The notes: generated by a model not told the origin, from the sequence alone. Positions 1 through 5,312 are shown, counted from the stretch's first letter. The stretch: DNA of 5,315 nucleotides from Candidatus Zixiibacteriota bacterium (GCA_029933635.1 JAOZNS010000185.1:1-5315); one strand, 5' to 3'. Made by a program: numbers and translations.

Positions 1-294
1 CCCATAGATCATACCCATGATTAAGGTTCCAAGGAAGATTTTCAAACCCTGATATGAAAGAGCTTCCAACGCCATGGGAATGGAGACGATCAAGCCCAAG
101 ATTATTCCGTGAAACATGTAGTTGATCCTCCAGGCGCTTATCCCGATCACAAAGCCCAACAAGGCGCGACTGAAAATGATCGACCAAGCTATCGAAGTGG
201 GCATTTCTGGCTGTCCGCTGGACGCCAAAAGCCAGCAGACCACTCCGAACAGGAAGCCCAAAAGTGTGGTGACCAAAAGCCTTAAACCTCTCAT
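1..294 (-). CDS. Small multi-pass membrane protein, unrecognised; 3' end missing at window edge
   Basis: An open frame runs leftward from an ATG at 294-292 to the window edge, giving 98 residues without a stop. The start is well supported: reading leftward, AGGAGGGGAG lies immediately before the ATG, a strong Shine-Dalgarno sequence. The protein begins MRGLRLLVTTLLGF and is very hydrophobic. Likely membrane segments are at about residues 5-24, 36-54 and 61-79, with a fourth starting near 84 and cut by the edge. Short charged or polar links separate them (SGQPEMPTS near 25-34; WRINY near 55-59). The first segment has a positively charged N-terminus (R2, R5) and could be a signal anchor. No catalytic motif is visible and I do not recognise the family. 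It is transcribed away from the next gene across a long noncoding gap. Confidence is good that it is a real gene and low for any function. Confidence 0.75.
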   Translation of the reverse strand, partial: MRGLRLLVTTLLGFLFGVVCWLLASSGQPEMPTSIAWSIIFSRALLGFVIGISAWRINYMFHGIILGLIVSIPMALEALSYQGLKIFLGTLIMGMIYG

Positions 295-346
295 CTCCCC
301 TCCTGTTTTAAGAGGTTAACTTTAACTTCGAATCAAGAAACAAAAA

Positions 347-370
347 ATGTTCAAACTGACTGCCTGTCAA
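347..370 (-). promoter_or_regulatory. Weak candidate promoter for the leftward membrane-protein gene
   Basis: Read leftward, a perfect -35 hexamer TTGACA occupies 370-365. At the usual 17-base spacing the -10 position reads only TTTTTT, which matches the consensus poorly. It lies about 55 bases upstream of the gene's Shine-Dalgarno sequence, a sensible distance. Only the -35 half is convincing. Confidence 0.25.
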
Positions 371-686
371 GTGATTTTTGGGAGATCTCCTGAAAAACTC
401 CCTTTGTCCGCAGGATCCATGGGACCGAGCTGGAGAACCTGTTTACGGAGATGTAAGTCATTGATTTTCGGAGGTCGAGCAGACGCTCCGGTCTGGGGGC
501 ACCTTATCCAGCCAATTTGTTCTATTTTTCTCAGAGACCGCTTTTGAAGGATTGTTTAACATTTGAAACTGCCCGGATAGGTCTATTTATGAGTTTCTGT
601 TTAGCAACGGTTCTTTTTCCGCACTCTTGAATAGGTTATCGCCCTTCTCCTAATTTCGGACAAGGTTACACCCTGTTCCTGTGAAG

Positions 687-714
687 GTAGGGGCTCGATA
701 AATCGAGCTCCTAC
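687..714. repeat. GTAG-ended palindrome, REP-like
   Basis: This 28-base near-perfect inverted repeat has left arm GTAGGGGCTCGAT, two central bases AA, and right arm ATCGAGCTCCTAC. All 13 positions pair, with one G-T wobble at the sixth position. Both strands begin with GTAGG. A GTAG tetranucleotide at the foot of a hairpin is the classic feature of REP elements mobilised by RAYT transposases. No run of T follows, so it is not a typical intrinsic terminator. It differs in sequence from the GGAG-type repeats at the right end of the window, so it would belong to a different repeat family. Only one copy is seen here, so its status as a genome-wide repeat is inferred. Confidence 0.6.
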
Positions 715-724
715 ACATGGGGGA

Positions 725-742
725 TCGGAATAATCTATCCGA
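725..742. repeat. Short weak hairpin beside the GTAG palindrome
   Basis: TCGGA (725-729) pairs with TCCGA (738-742) around an eight-base loop. It follows the GTAG palindrome by ten bases. GGTAG at 686-690 could also pair with CTACC at 747-751, enclosing both hairpins. That layout resembles a decayed two-hairpin REP doublet, but with a five-base stem it could easily be chance. Confidence 0.25.
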
Positions 743-947
743 CTCACTACCGGAATGATGAAAGAGAGTATCTTATATCAAGAAATAAGGGATTTTAAAA
801 AAGTGACGACAAAGCTCCAGCACCACCCTTCAAGGGACGATCGTAAAGACTCGCCCTATGCTTCCTATTTTGTCTGAGGGAGAAACATTAGGATAGTCGG
901 TATCAGAAGACATTTTTGATTTGCGTTGACCCAATGAAAAATAAAAG

Positions 948-975
948 TTGACAAGAGCTGGAAAAGCTTTAAATT
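948..975 (+). promoter_or_regulatory. Candidate sigma70-type promoter for the nucleotidylyltransferase gene
   Basis: A perfect -35 hexamer TTGACA (948-953) is followed after 16 bases by TAAATT (970-975), which matches the TATAAT consensus at four of six positions including T1, A2 and the final T. Transcription would start near 982, leaving a leader of about 37 bases that contains the AGGAGG ribosome-binding site and the GTG start at 1019. This placement also argues against the TTG at 974 as the start codon, because it lies inside the promoter. A second TTGAC (925-929) occurs 23 bases upstream without a matching -10. Confidence 0.55.
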
Positions 976-1003
976 GTTTCTCCAACCTGAGTTTGCTCTT
1001 GGC

Positions 1004-1009
1004 AGGAGG
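1004..1009 (+). promoter_or_regulatory. Ribosome-binding site that fixes the GTG start at 1019
   Basis: AGGAGG is a full Shine-Dalgarno match, nine bases before GTG at 1019. It lies inside the longer open frame that begins at TTG 974, so it is the main reason for choosing the shorter protein. Confidence 0.75.
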
Positions 1010-1018
1010 AAGATCCGA

Positions 1019-1996
1019 GTGAAGGCGATAATTCCAGTGGCAGGAGTGGGAACCAGATTAAGACCTCATACCTATACCATTCCCAAGGTTCTTCTTCAGG
1101 TGGCGGAAAAGCCAATTTTAGCTTATATCCTTGATATCATCAAGCAATTAAAAGTAGATGAGGTGATTTTGATAGTTGGCTTTCTGGGTGATCAGGTGGT
1201 GGAATTCGTTAAGAAAAATTATAAGTTCAGATGCAAATTTATAGAACAAAAAAAGCTCAAAGGACTGGGATATGCCATCAATATGGTCTCCGGGGAACTT
1301 GAGGATGATGAGCCGGTGATAATAATCCTAGGAGACACGATCTTTGAAGCCGATCTTCTGCCGGTGCTCAAGGGGGAATATGACGCCTTGGGCGTAAAGG
1401 AGGTGACAGATCCTCAGCGTTTCGGCATTGTGGAGATGAAGGGGGGGGTTGTTAAGAGGCTAATAGAAAAACCCCAAAGACCCACCACCAATTTAGCAGT
1501 GGTGGGAGTGTATTACATAAAAAGCACTGGACTTTTGAAGAAAAGCGTAAGCCGGATAATCAAAAAGAGAATAAAAACCAAAGGCGAATATCAGCTAACC
1601 GACGCCTTACAGCTGATGATCGACTGGGGTGTGAAGTTTCGCACGTTTAAGGTGAAGGAATGGTATGATTGTGGAAAGCCAGAAACCCTGCTTCAGACCA
1701 ACAGACAGCTTCTTGCAAAGATCAAAAAGACTAGGAAACTTAAAAGCTGTGTAGTTTTGCCCCCGGTGTTCGTATCCGAGTCCGCTGTGGTCGAAAACTG
1801 TATCTTGGGTCCCAATGTGTCTGTGGCGGATAAAGCGGTGCTTAAAGATTCCATTATAAAAAATTCAATAATTGGAGAACAAGCCTGGGTTGAAGGCTCC
1901 AACCTGGATTCCTCGCTTGTAGGGAACCGTGCCCGAATCAAAGGAGCGACTCATCGACTCAATGTAAGCGATTCATCTGAGATCGATCTGGTTTGA
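1019..1996 (+). CDS. Sugar-phosphate nucleotidylyltransferase (NTP_transferase fold plus left-handed beta-helix)
   Basis: The protein has 325 residues and begins MKAIIPVAG from a GTG start. It transfers a nucleotidyl group from an NTP to a sugar 1-phosphate, giving an NDP-sugar for polysaccharide or glycoconjugate synthesis in the cytoplasm. The family signature GVGTRLRP (residues 9-16) followed by PK (22-23) binds the nucleotide. Other family landmarks are GD (105-106, metal ligand), EKP (150-152), EYQLTDAL (190-197) and WYDCG (215-219, second metal aspartate D217). From about residue 247 the sequence changes to hexapeptide-like repeats (SESAVVENCILGPNVSVADKAVL and onward to about 310), a left-handed beta-helix as in GlmU-like and long RmlA-like enzymes. 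That domain may oligomerise or act as an acyltransferase; no acyltransferase catalytic histidine is obvious. The substrate (glucose-1-P, GlcNAc-1-P or other; UTP or dTTP) cannot be read from the sequence, so no gene symbol is given. It has its own promoter and may read through into metK, 65 bases downstream. Confidence 0.9.
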   Translation: MKAIIPVAGVGTRLRPHTYTIPKVLLQVAEKPILAYILDIIKQLKVDEVILIVGFLGDQVVEFVKKNYKFRCKFIEQKKLKGLGYAINMVSGELEDDEPVIIILGDTIFEADLLPVLKGEYDALGVKEVTDPQRFGIVEMKGGVVKRLIEKPQRPTTNLAVVGVYYIKSTGLLKKSVSRIIKKRIKTKGEYQLTDALQLMIDWGVKFRTFKVKEWYDCGKPETLLQTNRQLLAKIKKTRKLKSCVVLPPVFVSESAVVENCILGPNVSVADKAVLKDSIIKNSIIGEQAWVEGSNLDSSLVGNRARIKGATHRLNVSDSSEIDLV

Positions 1997-2061
1997 TCTT
2001 TCTTTCGATGAAATGGACTTCAACTCACCTCTAAATTTTCAAGTTTGAAAAAGGAGTAAAA

Positions 2062-3225
2062 ATGTCGGCAAAGAAATATTTTTTCACCTCCGAGTCGGTG
2101 ACAGAAGGGCACCCGGATAAGATGTGTGATCAGATATCCGATGCGGTGTTGGACGAATTGATTAAACAGGACCCCTTAGCCCGGGTGGCCTGTGAAACCT
2201 TCATCACCGTTGGTCTGGTAATCGTAGGAGGAGAGATAACCACCAAGGGATATGTGGACCTTCCCCATCTGGTGCGTAAGCTGATAAGAGATATTGGCTA
2301 TTCCAATGCAAAATTTGGGTTCAGTGCAGATGGCTGTGCCATTCTAAATGCCATCGGAAGTCAATCTCCGGATATAGCTCAGGGAGTGAACACCGGCGGA
2401 GCAGGTGATCAGGGACTCATGATTGGCTATGCCTGCAGGGAGACTCCTGAGCTCATGCCACTGCCCATCATGCTGGCTCATAAGCTCTGCCGAAGGTTAG
2501 CGGAGGTAAGAAAGAAAAGAATCCTTCCCTACTTGGGTCCGGATGGAAAATCGCAGGTGACGGTGGAATACGAGAATGGTATCCCCAAAAGGGTGGACAC
2601 AGTGATCTTAGCCTGCCAGCATACCGAGGAGATTTTAGACTCCACGGGGAAGATGATTACCCCCGAAGCTAGGGATGAGATAATAGAAAAGGTGGTAAAG
2701 CCCGCTGTGGGCAAAAAACTTTTGGATGATAAAACCAAATATTTTATCAACGCCACCGGAAAATTCGTAATTGGTGGACCCCAGTCCGATACCGGGATGA
2801 CCGGCAGAAAGATCATTGTGGATACCTATGGCGGTGTAGTTCCCCATGGGGGAGGAGCATTTTCTGGAAAGGATCCCACCAAGGTGGATCGTTCCGCCAC
2901 CTATGCCGCTCGCTATATAGCAAAAAACATCGTGGCGGCTGGGTTGGCCGATAAGCTTATGATTCAATTAGCCTATGTCATCGGGGTGGCGGATCCGGTT
3001 TCCATAATGATAAACAGCTTCGGAACCCTGAGGATACAACACCAGAGGCTTCAGGAGCTTATTAGAAGACATTTCCAGCTCACCCCTGCGGGAATCATGG
3101 AGATGCTTAACTTGAGAAGACCCATCTTTAAAGAAACTTCGGTCTACGGTCACTTCGGCAGAACCGAACCGGAGTTCACTTGGGAAAGGACCGATAAGGC
3201 GGAGGACTTGAAGAAAGACGCTTAA
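2062..3225 (+). CDS. metK: S-adenosylmethionine synthetase (methionine adenosyltransferase)
   Basis: This 387-residue protein is a full-length match to the bacterial MetK family. It makes SAM from methionine and ATP, releasing phosphate and pyrophosphate, in the cytoplasm as a tetramer. The N-terminal block FTSESVTEGHPDK (8-20) carries the catalytic histidine H17, metal ligand D19 and K20, corresponding to H14, D16 and K17 of the E. coli enzyme. Signature GAGDQG is at 113-118 and the phosphate-loop signature GGGAFSGKD at 263-271, followed by TKVDRSA. FVIGGP (235-240) and TGRKIIVDTYGG (247-258) are also intact. The loop before GAGDQG is shorter than in E. coli, a common variant. ATG at 2062 is preceded by AAGGAG (2051-2056) five bases away. 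A terminator follows the gene. No SAM riboswitch is visible in the 65-base leader, so regulation is not evident. Confidence 0.98.
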   Translation: MSAKKYFFTSESVTEGHPDKMCDQISDAVLDELIKQDPLARVACETFITVGLVIVGGEITTKGYVDLPHLVRKLIRDIGYSNAKFGFSADGCAILNAIGSQSPDIAQGVNTGGAGDQGLMIGYACRETPELMPLPIMLAHKLCRRLAEVRKKRILPYLGPDGKSQVTVEYENGIPKRVDTVILACQHTEEILDSTGKMITPEARDEIIEKVVKPAVGKKLLDDKTKYFINATGKFVIGGPQSDTGMTGRKIIVDTYGGVVPHGGGAFSGKDPTKVDRSATYAARYIAKNIVAAGLADKLMIQLAYVIGVADPVSIMINSFGTLRIQHQRLQELIRRHFQLTPAGIMEMLNLRRPIFKETSVYGHFGRTEPEFTWERTDKAEDLKKDA

Positions 3226-3260
3226 GGGATCAAAAAAGAACTGTAATCATACCCTTGAGG

Positions 3261-3292
3261 AAAAAGCACCAGTCTATTGGTGTGGTTTTTTT
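3261..3292 (+). terminator. Rho-independent terminator after metK
   Basis: CACCA (3267-3271) pairs with TGGTG (3278-3282) around the loop GTCTAT, with a possible G-T pair below. Seven T residues follow at 3286-3292. A run of five A residues (3261-3265) precedes the stem and can pair with the T run, so it might also act weakly in the other direction. It starts 36 bases after the metK stop and separates metK from ahcY transcriptionally. The stem is short, so termination may be partial. Confidence 0.7.
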
Positions 3293-3368
3293 ATAAATCG
3301 TAAAAAAAAGTATATCCTTTCTAAAAATCCTTTCAACGTTTTCAGATTTTAACAAAATGGCAAAAAGC

Positions 3369-3374
3369 AAGGAG
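3369..3374 (+). promoter_or_regulatory. Ribosome-binding site that fixes the ahcY start at 3381
   Basis: AAGGAG lies six bases before ATG 3381. The in-frame ATG at 3357 has no such sequence upstream and would put this motif inside the coding region. The family's N-terminus also fits the shorter protein. Confidence 0.8.
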
Positions 3375-3380
3375 AAAATT

Positions 3381-4640
3381 ATGAAAAGATATGATATCAA
3401 AGACATAAGCTTAGCCCAAAAGGGCAGATTAAAGGTTGAATGGGCGGAAAGAAACATGCCGGTTTTGAGGTTGATTCTGGAAAGATTCAAAAAGGAAAAG
3501 CCACTTAGAGGGGTGAAGATCTCCGCCTGTCTTCATGTGACCACAGAAACCGCCAATCTGATGTATACCCTGGTGGCTGGTGGAGCCAAGGTGGCTTTAT
3601 GTGCTTCCAATCCTCTGTCCACTCAAGATGATGTGGCCGCCACCCTGGTCAAAGATCTGGGCATCTCGGTCTTCTCCATCAAGGGGGAAAGCAATCGCAG
3701 GTATTATCAGCATATCAAGGGTGCTCTGGAAATAAAGCCGGAGATAACCATGGATGATGGGGCCGACTTAGTTTCGACCTTGCACATCAAGGAGAAGAAA
3801 CTTCTTGCAAACGTTATTGGGGGAACGGAGGAGACCACCACCGGAGTGGTCCGTTTGAAAAGTATGGAAAAGCATGGGGTGTTAAGATACCCCCTGATAT
3901 CGGTCAATGATTCCAAGACCAAACATTTCTTCGACAACCGATATGGAACCGGTCAATCAACGGTGGATGGCATTTTGCGGGCTACCAATCTGCTTTTAGC
4001 TGGATCAAAGGTAGTGGTGGCAGGATATGGCTGGTGTGGTCGAGGCTTTGCCATCAAAGCAAAGGGGATGGGGGCCGATGTCATCGTCACCGAGGTGGAC
4101 CCCTTAAAAGCAATTGAGGCGGTGATGGATGGCTTCAGGGTGATGCCCATGACGGAGGCGGCAAAAGTGGGAGACATCTTCTGCACCTTGACCGGCGACA
4201 TAAATGTGATCCAAGCCAGGCATTTCAAGGTGATGAAGGACAATGCGGTGGTTTGTAACTCCGGCCATTTCAATGTGGAGATAGATATTTTAGGTTTAGA
4301 GAAGATGGCTAAGAGAAAAAGGCAGATAAGAGAATTTGTAACAGAATATACCCTTGCCGATGGCAGAAGGATAAATCTTTTGGCGGATGGACGATTGGTG
4401 AACCTTTCCGCCGCCGAAGGACACCCAGCCTGTGTTATGGATATGTCGTTTGCCAACCAGGCTCTGTCCGTGGAATATCTGGTAAAAAACGGGCACAGGC
4501 TAAAAAACAAGGTCTATTCCGTGCCTGAAAAGATCGACTCGGAGATCGCTCGGTTGAAATTGAAGTCCTTAGGGGTTAAGATTGATCGTCTCACTCCAGA
4601 GCAGAAAAGATATCTTTCCGCCTGGGAATTGGGAACCTGA
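3381..4640 (+). CDS. ahcY: S-adenosyl-L-homocysteine hydrolase, short form
   Basis: The 419-residue protein begins MKRYDIKDISLAQKG. It is the NAD-dependent enzyme that reversibly splits S-adenosylhomocysteine into adenosine and homocysteine, relieving product inhibition of methyltransferases. Active-site blocks are present: CLHVTTETA (50-58, H52), DDGADL (125-130, D126), GGTEETTTG (147-155), NDSKTKHFFDN (176-186, with K181 and D185 matching human K186 and D190), the NAD-binding GYGWCGRG (215-222) with acidic EVD (238-240) after the second strand, NSGHFNVEID (293-302, H296) and EGHPACVMDMSFANQ (346-360, H348). It ends at LTPEQKRYLSAWELGT and lacks the KPDHYRY tail that, in the long eukaryote-type enzymes, reaches the neighbouring subunit's NAD. 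This is normal for the short archaeal and Thermotoga-like type. The position of human C79 is serine (S76). The metK neighbour supports a role in the methyl cycle. An inosylhomocysteine hydrolase role, known for some short relatives, cannot be excluded. Confidence 0.96.
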   Translation: MKRYDIKDISLAQKGRLKVEWAERNMPVLRLILERFKKEKPLRGVKISACLHVTTETANLMYTLVAGGAKVALCASNPLSTQDDVAATLVKDLGISVFSIKGESNRRYYQHIKGALEIKPEITMDDGADLVSTLHIKEKKLLANVIGGTEETTTGVVRLKSMEKHGVLRYPLISVNDSKTKHFFDNRYGTGQSTVDGILRATNLLLAGSKVVVAGYGWCGRGFAIKAKGMGADVIVTEVDPLKAIEAVMDGFRVMPMTEAAKVGDIFCTLTGDINVIQARHFKVMKDNAVVCNSGHFNVEIDILGLEKMAKRKRQIREFVTEYTLADGRRINLLADGRLVNLSAAEGHPACVMDMSFANQALSVEYLVKNGHRLKNKVYSVPEKIDSEIARLKLKSLGVKIDRLTPEQKRYLSAWELGT

Positions 4641-4642
4641 CC

Positions 4643-4691
4643 GGAGTGCGTAAGCAAAGCTTGCGCAGCCGAAGCTCTGCTTCGGCACTAC
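4643..4691 (+). repeat. REPIN, left copy: two inverted GGAG-type REP units
   Basis: This 49-base element starts three bases after the ahcY stop codon. It consists of unit 1 (4643-4666), a central A (4667), and unit 2 (4668-4691) inverted. Hairpin 1 pairs 4648-4655 with 4659-4666 (loop AAA, one G-T wobble at T4651-G4663). Hairpin 2 pairs 4668-4675 with 4679-4686 (loop TCT). An outer stem CCGGAGTG (4641-4648) with CACTACGG (4686-4693) closes both, with one mismatch (G4644-A4690). Alternatively the whole element folds into one long hairpin. It matches the right copy at 46 of 49 positions. It ends just before the Shine-Dalgarno region of the transposase gene, so it lies in that gene's leader and in the ahcY 3' untranslated region. 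No T run follows, so it is not a standard terminator. Confidence 0.92.
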
Positions 4692-4700
4692 GGAGGAGAA

Positions 4701-4705
4701 AGGTG
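4701..4705 (+). promoter_or_regulatory. Ribosome-binding site of the RAYT gene, next to the left REPIN
   Basis: AGGTG sits four bases before ATG 4710, within a purine-rich stretch GGAGGAGAAAGGTG (4692-4705). The REPIN outer stem ends at 4693, so binding at the hairpin could affect ribosome access. That effect is inference. Confidence 0.5.
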
Positions 4706-4709
4706 ATTT

Positions 4710-5255
4710 ATGAAAGAGAAATATTTTAAAAGACCTCTTCACACCCCTGCTCATCTGTTTATCAATGATCATTATTACTTCATCACTGCTGGCTGTTACC
4801 ACAAAAGAGCATATCTCGATTCTGACGCTAAGAAGAAGTTTTTGTATAAAATCATTTGCGAGGAACTTAATAGATATTTCACCATGCTTTATGGATGGAC
4901 GTTGCTGGATAATCATTACCATATTCTCATCAAGCCAAGGGATGCTTTTTTGCTGCCCAAATTGATTCAGGCAATTCACAGCAAAAGCGCAATTACAATA
5001 AATAAAATTGACAAACGGCATGGAAGAAAGGTTTGGCATGACTATTGGGATAAATGTATCCGTGATCAGGAGGATTTCTATACCAAGTTGAATTATATCC
5101 ATCTAAATCCGATCAGACATGGCTATGTGGACGATTTGACCAACTATCGGTTTTCGAGTTATCATTCTTATTTTAAGGAAAAGGGTGAAGAAGGGTTGAA
5201 GGTTATTATGAGAAATCATCCAATCAGCAAGCTCGAACCAGAGGATGATTTTTAG
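4710..5255 (+). CDS. REP-associated tyrosine transposase (RAYT, Y1_Tnp / IS200-like TnpA)
   Basis: The protein has 181 residues, the usual size for a RAYT. These single-strand DNA nucleases recognise and cut REP hairpins using a catalytic tyrosine and two metal-binding histidines. The histidine pair is H69-x-H71 in WTLLDNHYHILIKP (63-76). The nucleophile is most likely Y129 in KLNYIHLNPIRHGYV (126-140), which matches the position of Y115 in the E. coli RAYT. The WDKCIRDQEDF block (113-123) before it is also typical. The N-terminal FITAGCYHKRAYL (24-36) forms the first strand region of the fold. No TnpB partner gene is present. The gene is flanked by two direct copies of a REPIN, 18 bases upstream and 8 bases downstream, which is the classic RAYT/REP arrangement. 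Its composition is visibly more A+T-rich than ahcY, consistent with separate acquisition. It may be co-transcribed with ahcY because no clear terminator lies between them. Catalytic motifs are intact, so it is probably functional. Confidence 0.93.
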   Translation: MKEKYFKRPLHTPAHLFINDHYYFITAGCYHKRAYLDSDAKKKFLYKIICEELNRYFTMLYGWTLLDNHYHILIKPRDAFLLPKLIQAIHSKSAITINKIDKRHGRKVWHDYWDKCIRDQEDFYTKLNYIHLNPIRHGYVDDLTNYRFSSYHSYFKEKGEEGLKVIMRNHPISKLEPEDDF

Positions 5256-5263
5256 AGAGTAAA

Positions 5264-5312
5264 GGAGTGCGCAAGCAAAGCTTGCGCAGCCGAAGCTTTG
5301 CTTCGGCACTCC
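5264..5312 (+). repeat. REPIN, right copy: two inverted GGAG-type REP units
   Basis: This second 49-base copy is in the same orientation as the left one and begins eight bases after the transposase stop. Unit 1 (5264-5287) and inverted unit 2 (5289-5312) flank the central A5288. Both hairpins are fully paired here (GCGCAAGC with GCTTGCGC; GCCGAAGC with GCTTCGGC). The outer stem AGGAGTG (5263-5269) with CACTCCT (5307-5313) is perfect. The three differences from the left copy are C5272 (T in the left copy), T5298 (C) and C5311 (A). The first keeps pairing through a wobble, the second is in a loop, and the third breaks one outer pair in the left copy. This copy is therefore the better-preserved form. 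Confidence 0.92.

Larger units (their letters stand above)
295..1018. other. Long noncoding region between divergent genes
   Basis: About 720 bases separate the leftward membrane-protein gene from the rightward nucleotidylyltransferase gene. I find no tRNA, no rRNA-like segment and no convincing protein gene. One 66-codon open frame at 347-547 has no ribosome-binding site and no protein-like composition. What can be supported inside is a GTAG-ended palindrome at 687-714, a weak hairpin at 725-742, a candidate promoter for the rightward gene at 948-975 and a weak leftward promoter candidate near 347-370. The rest has short chance-level palindromes only (for example GGAGATCTCC at 381-390). The length is unusual for a plain divergent promoter region. 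It could hold an eroded gene or repeat remnants, but nothing proves that. Confidence 0.6.

Noticed and set aside
122..319. 65-codon plus-strand open frame
   Set aside because: It is antisense to the membrane-protein gene, which has a strong ribosome-binding site and patterned hydrophobic segments.
381..390. Perfect palindrome GGAGATCTCC as an operator
   Set aside because: It is ten bases with no second copy and no nearby promoter hexamers in a fitting place; chance is adequate.
347..547. 66-codon open frame on the plus strand in the noncoding region
   Set aside because: No ribosome-binding site, no recognisable domain and a composition that does not look like a protein.
974..1018. Upstream TTG start giving a 15-residue extension of the nucleotidylyltransferase
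   Set aside because: The TTG overlaps the -10 of the likely promoter, the AGGAGG ribosome-binding site lies inside the extension, and the extra residues do not resemble the family N-terminus, which begins at the KAIIPVAG strand.
1997..2061. SAM riboswitch upstream of metK
   Set aside because: The leader is only about 65 bases and shows no multi-stem architecture or terminator switch.
3293..3368. SAH riboswitch or clear promoter upstream of ahcY
   Set aside because: The stretch is A/T-rich with no G/C-rich conserved core, and no hexamer pair with acceptable spacing stood out.
3357..3380. Upstream ATG start for ahcY
   Set aside because: It has no ribosome-binding site, while ATG 3381 has AAGGAG six bases before it.
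3953..4510. 185-codon minus-strand open frame
   Set aside because: It is entirely antisense to ahcY, whose catalytic motifs are intact across the whole interval.
4643..4691. Left REPIN as an intrinsic terminator for ahcY
   Set aside because: No T run follows either hairpin, and the same element recurs downstream of the transposase as a repeat.
4569..5309. Two minus-strand open frames sharing the peptide PKQSFGCASFA
   Set aside because: The shared peptide is the translated REPIN; the rest is antisense to ahcY and the transposase. It reflects the repeat, not a protein family.
4643..5312. Conventional insertion sequence with terminal inverted repeats, or IS605 with tnpB
   Set aside because: The flanking elements are direct repeats, each internally palindromic; the transposase is Y1-type and acts on hairpins; no tnpB-like gene is present.
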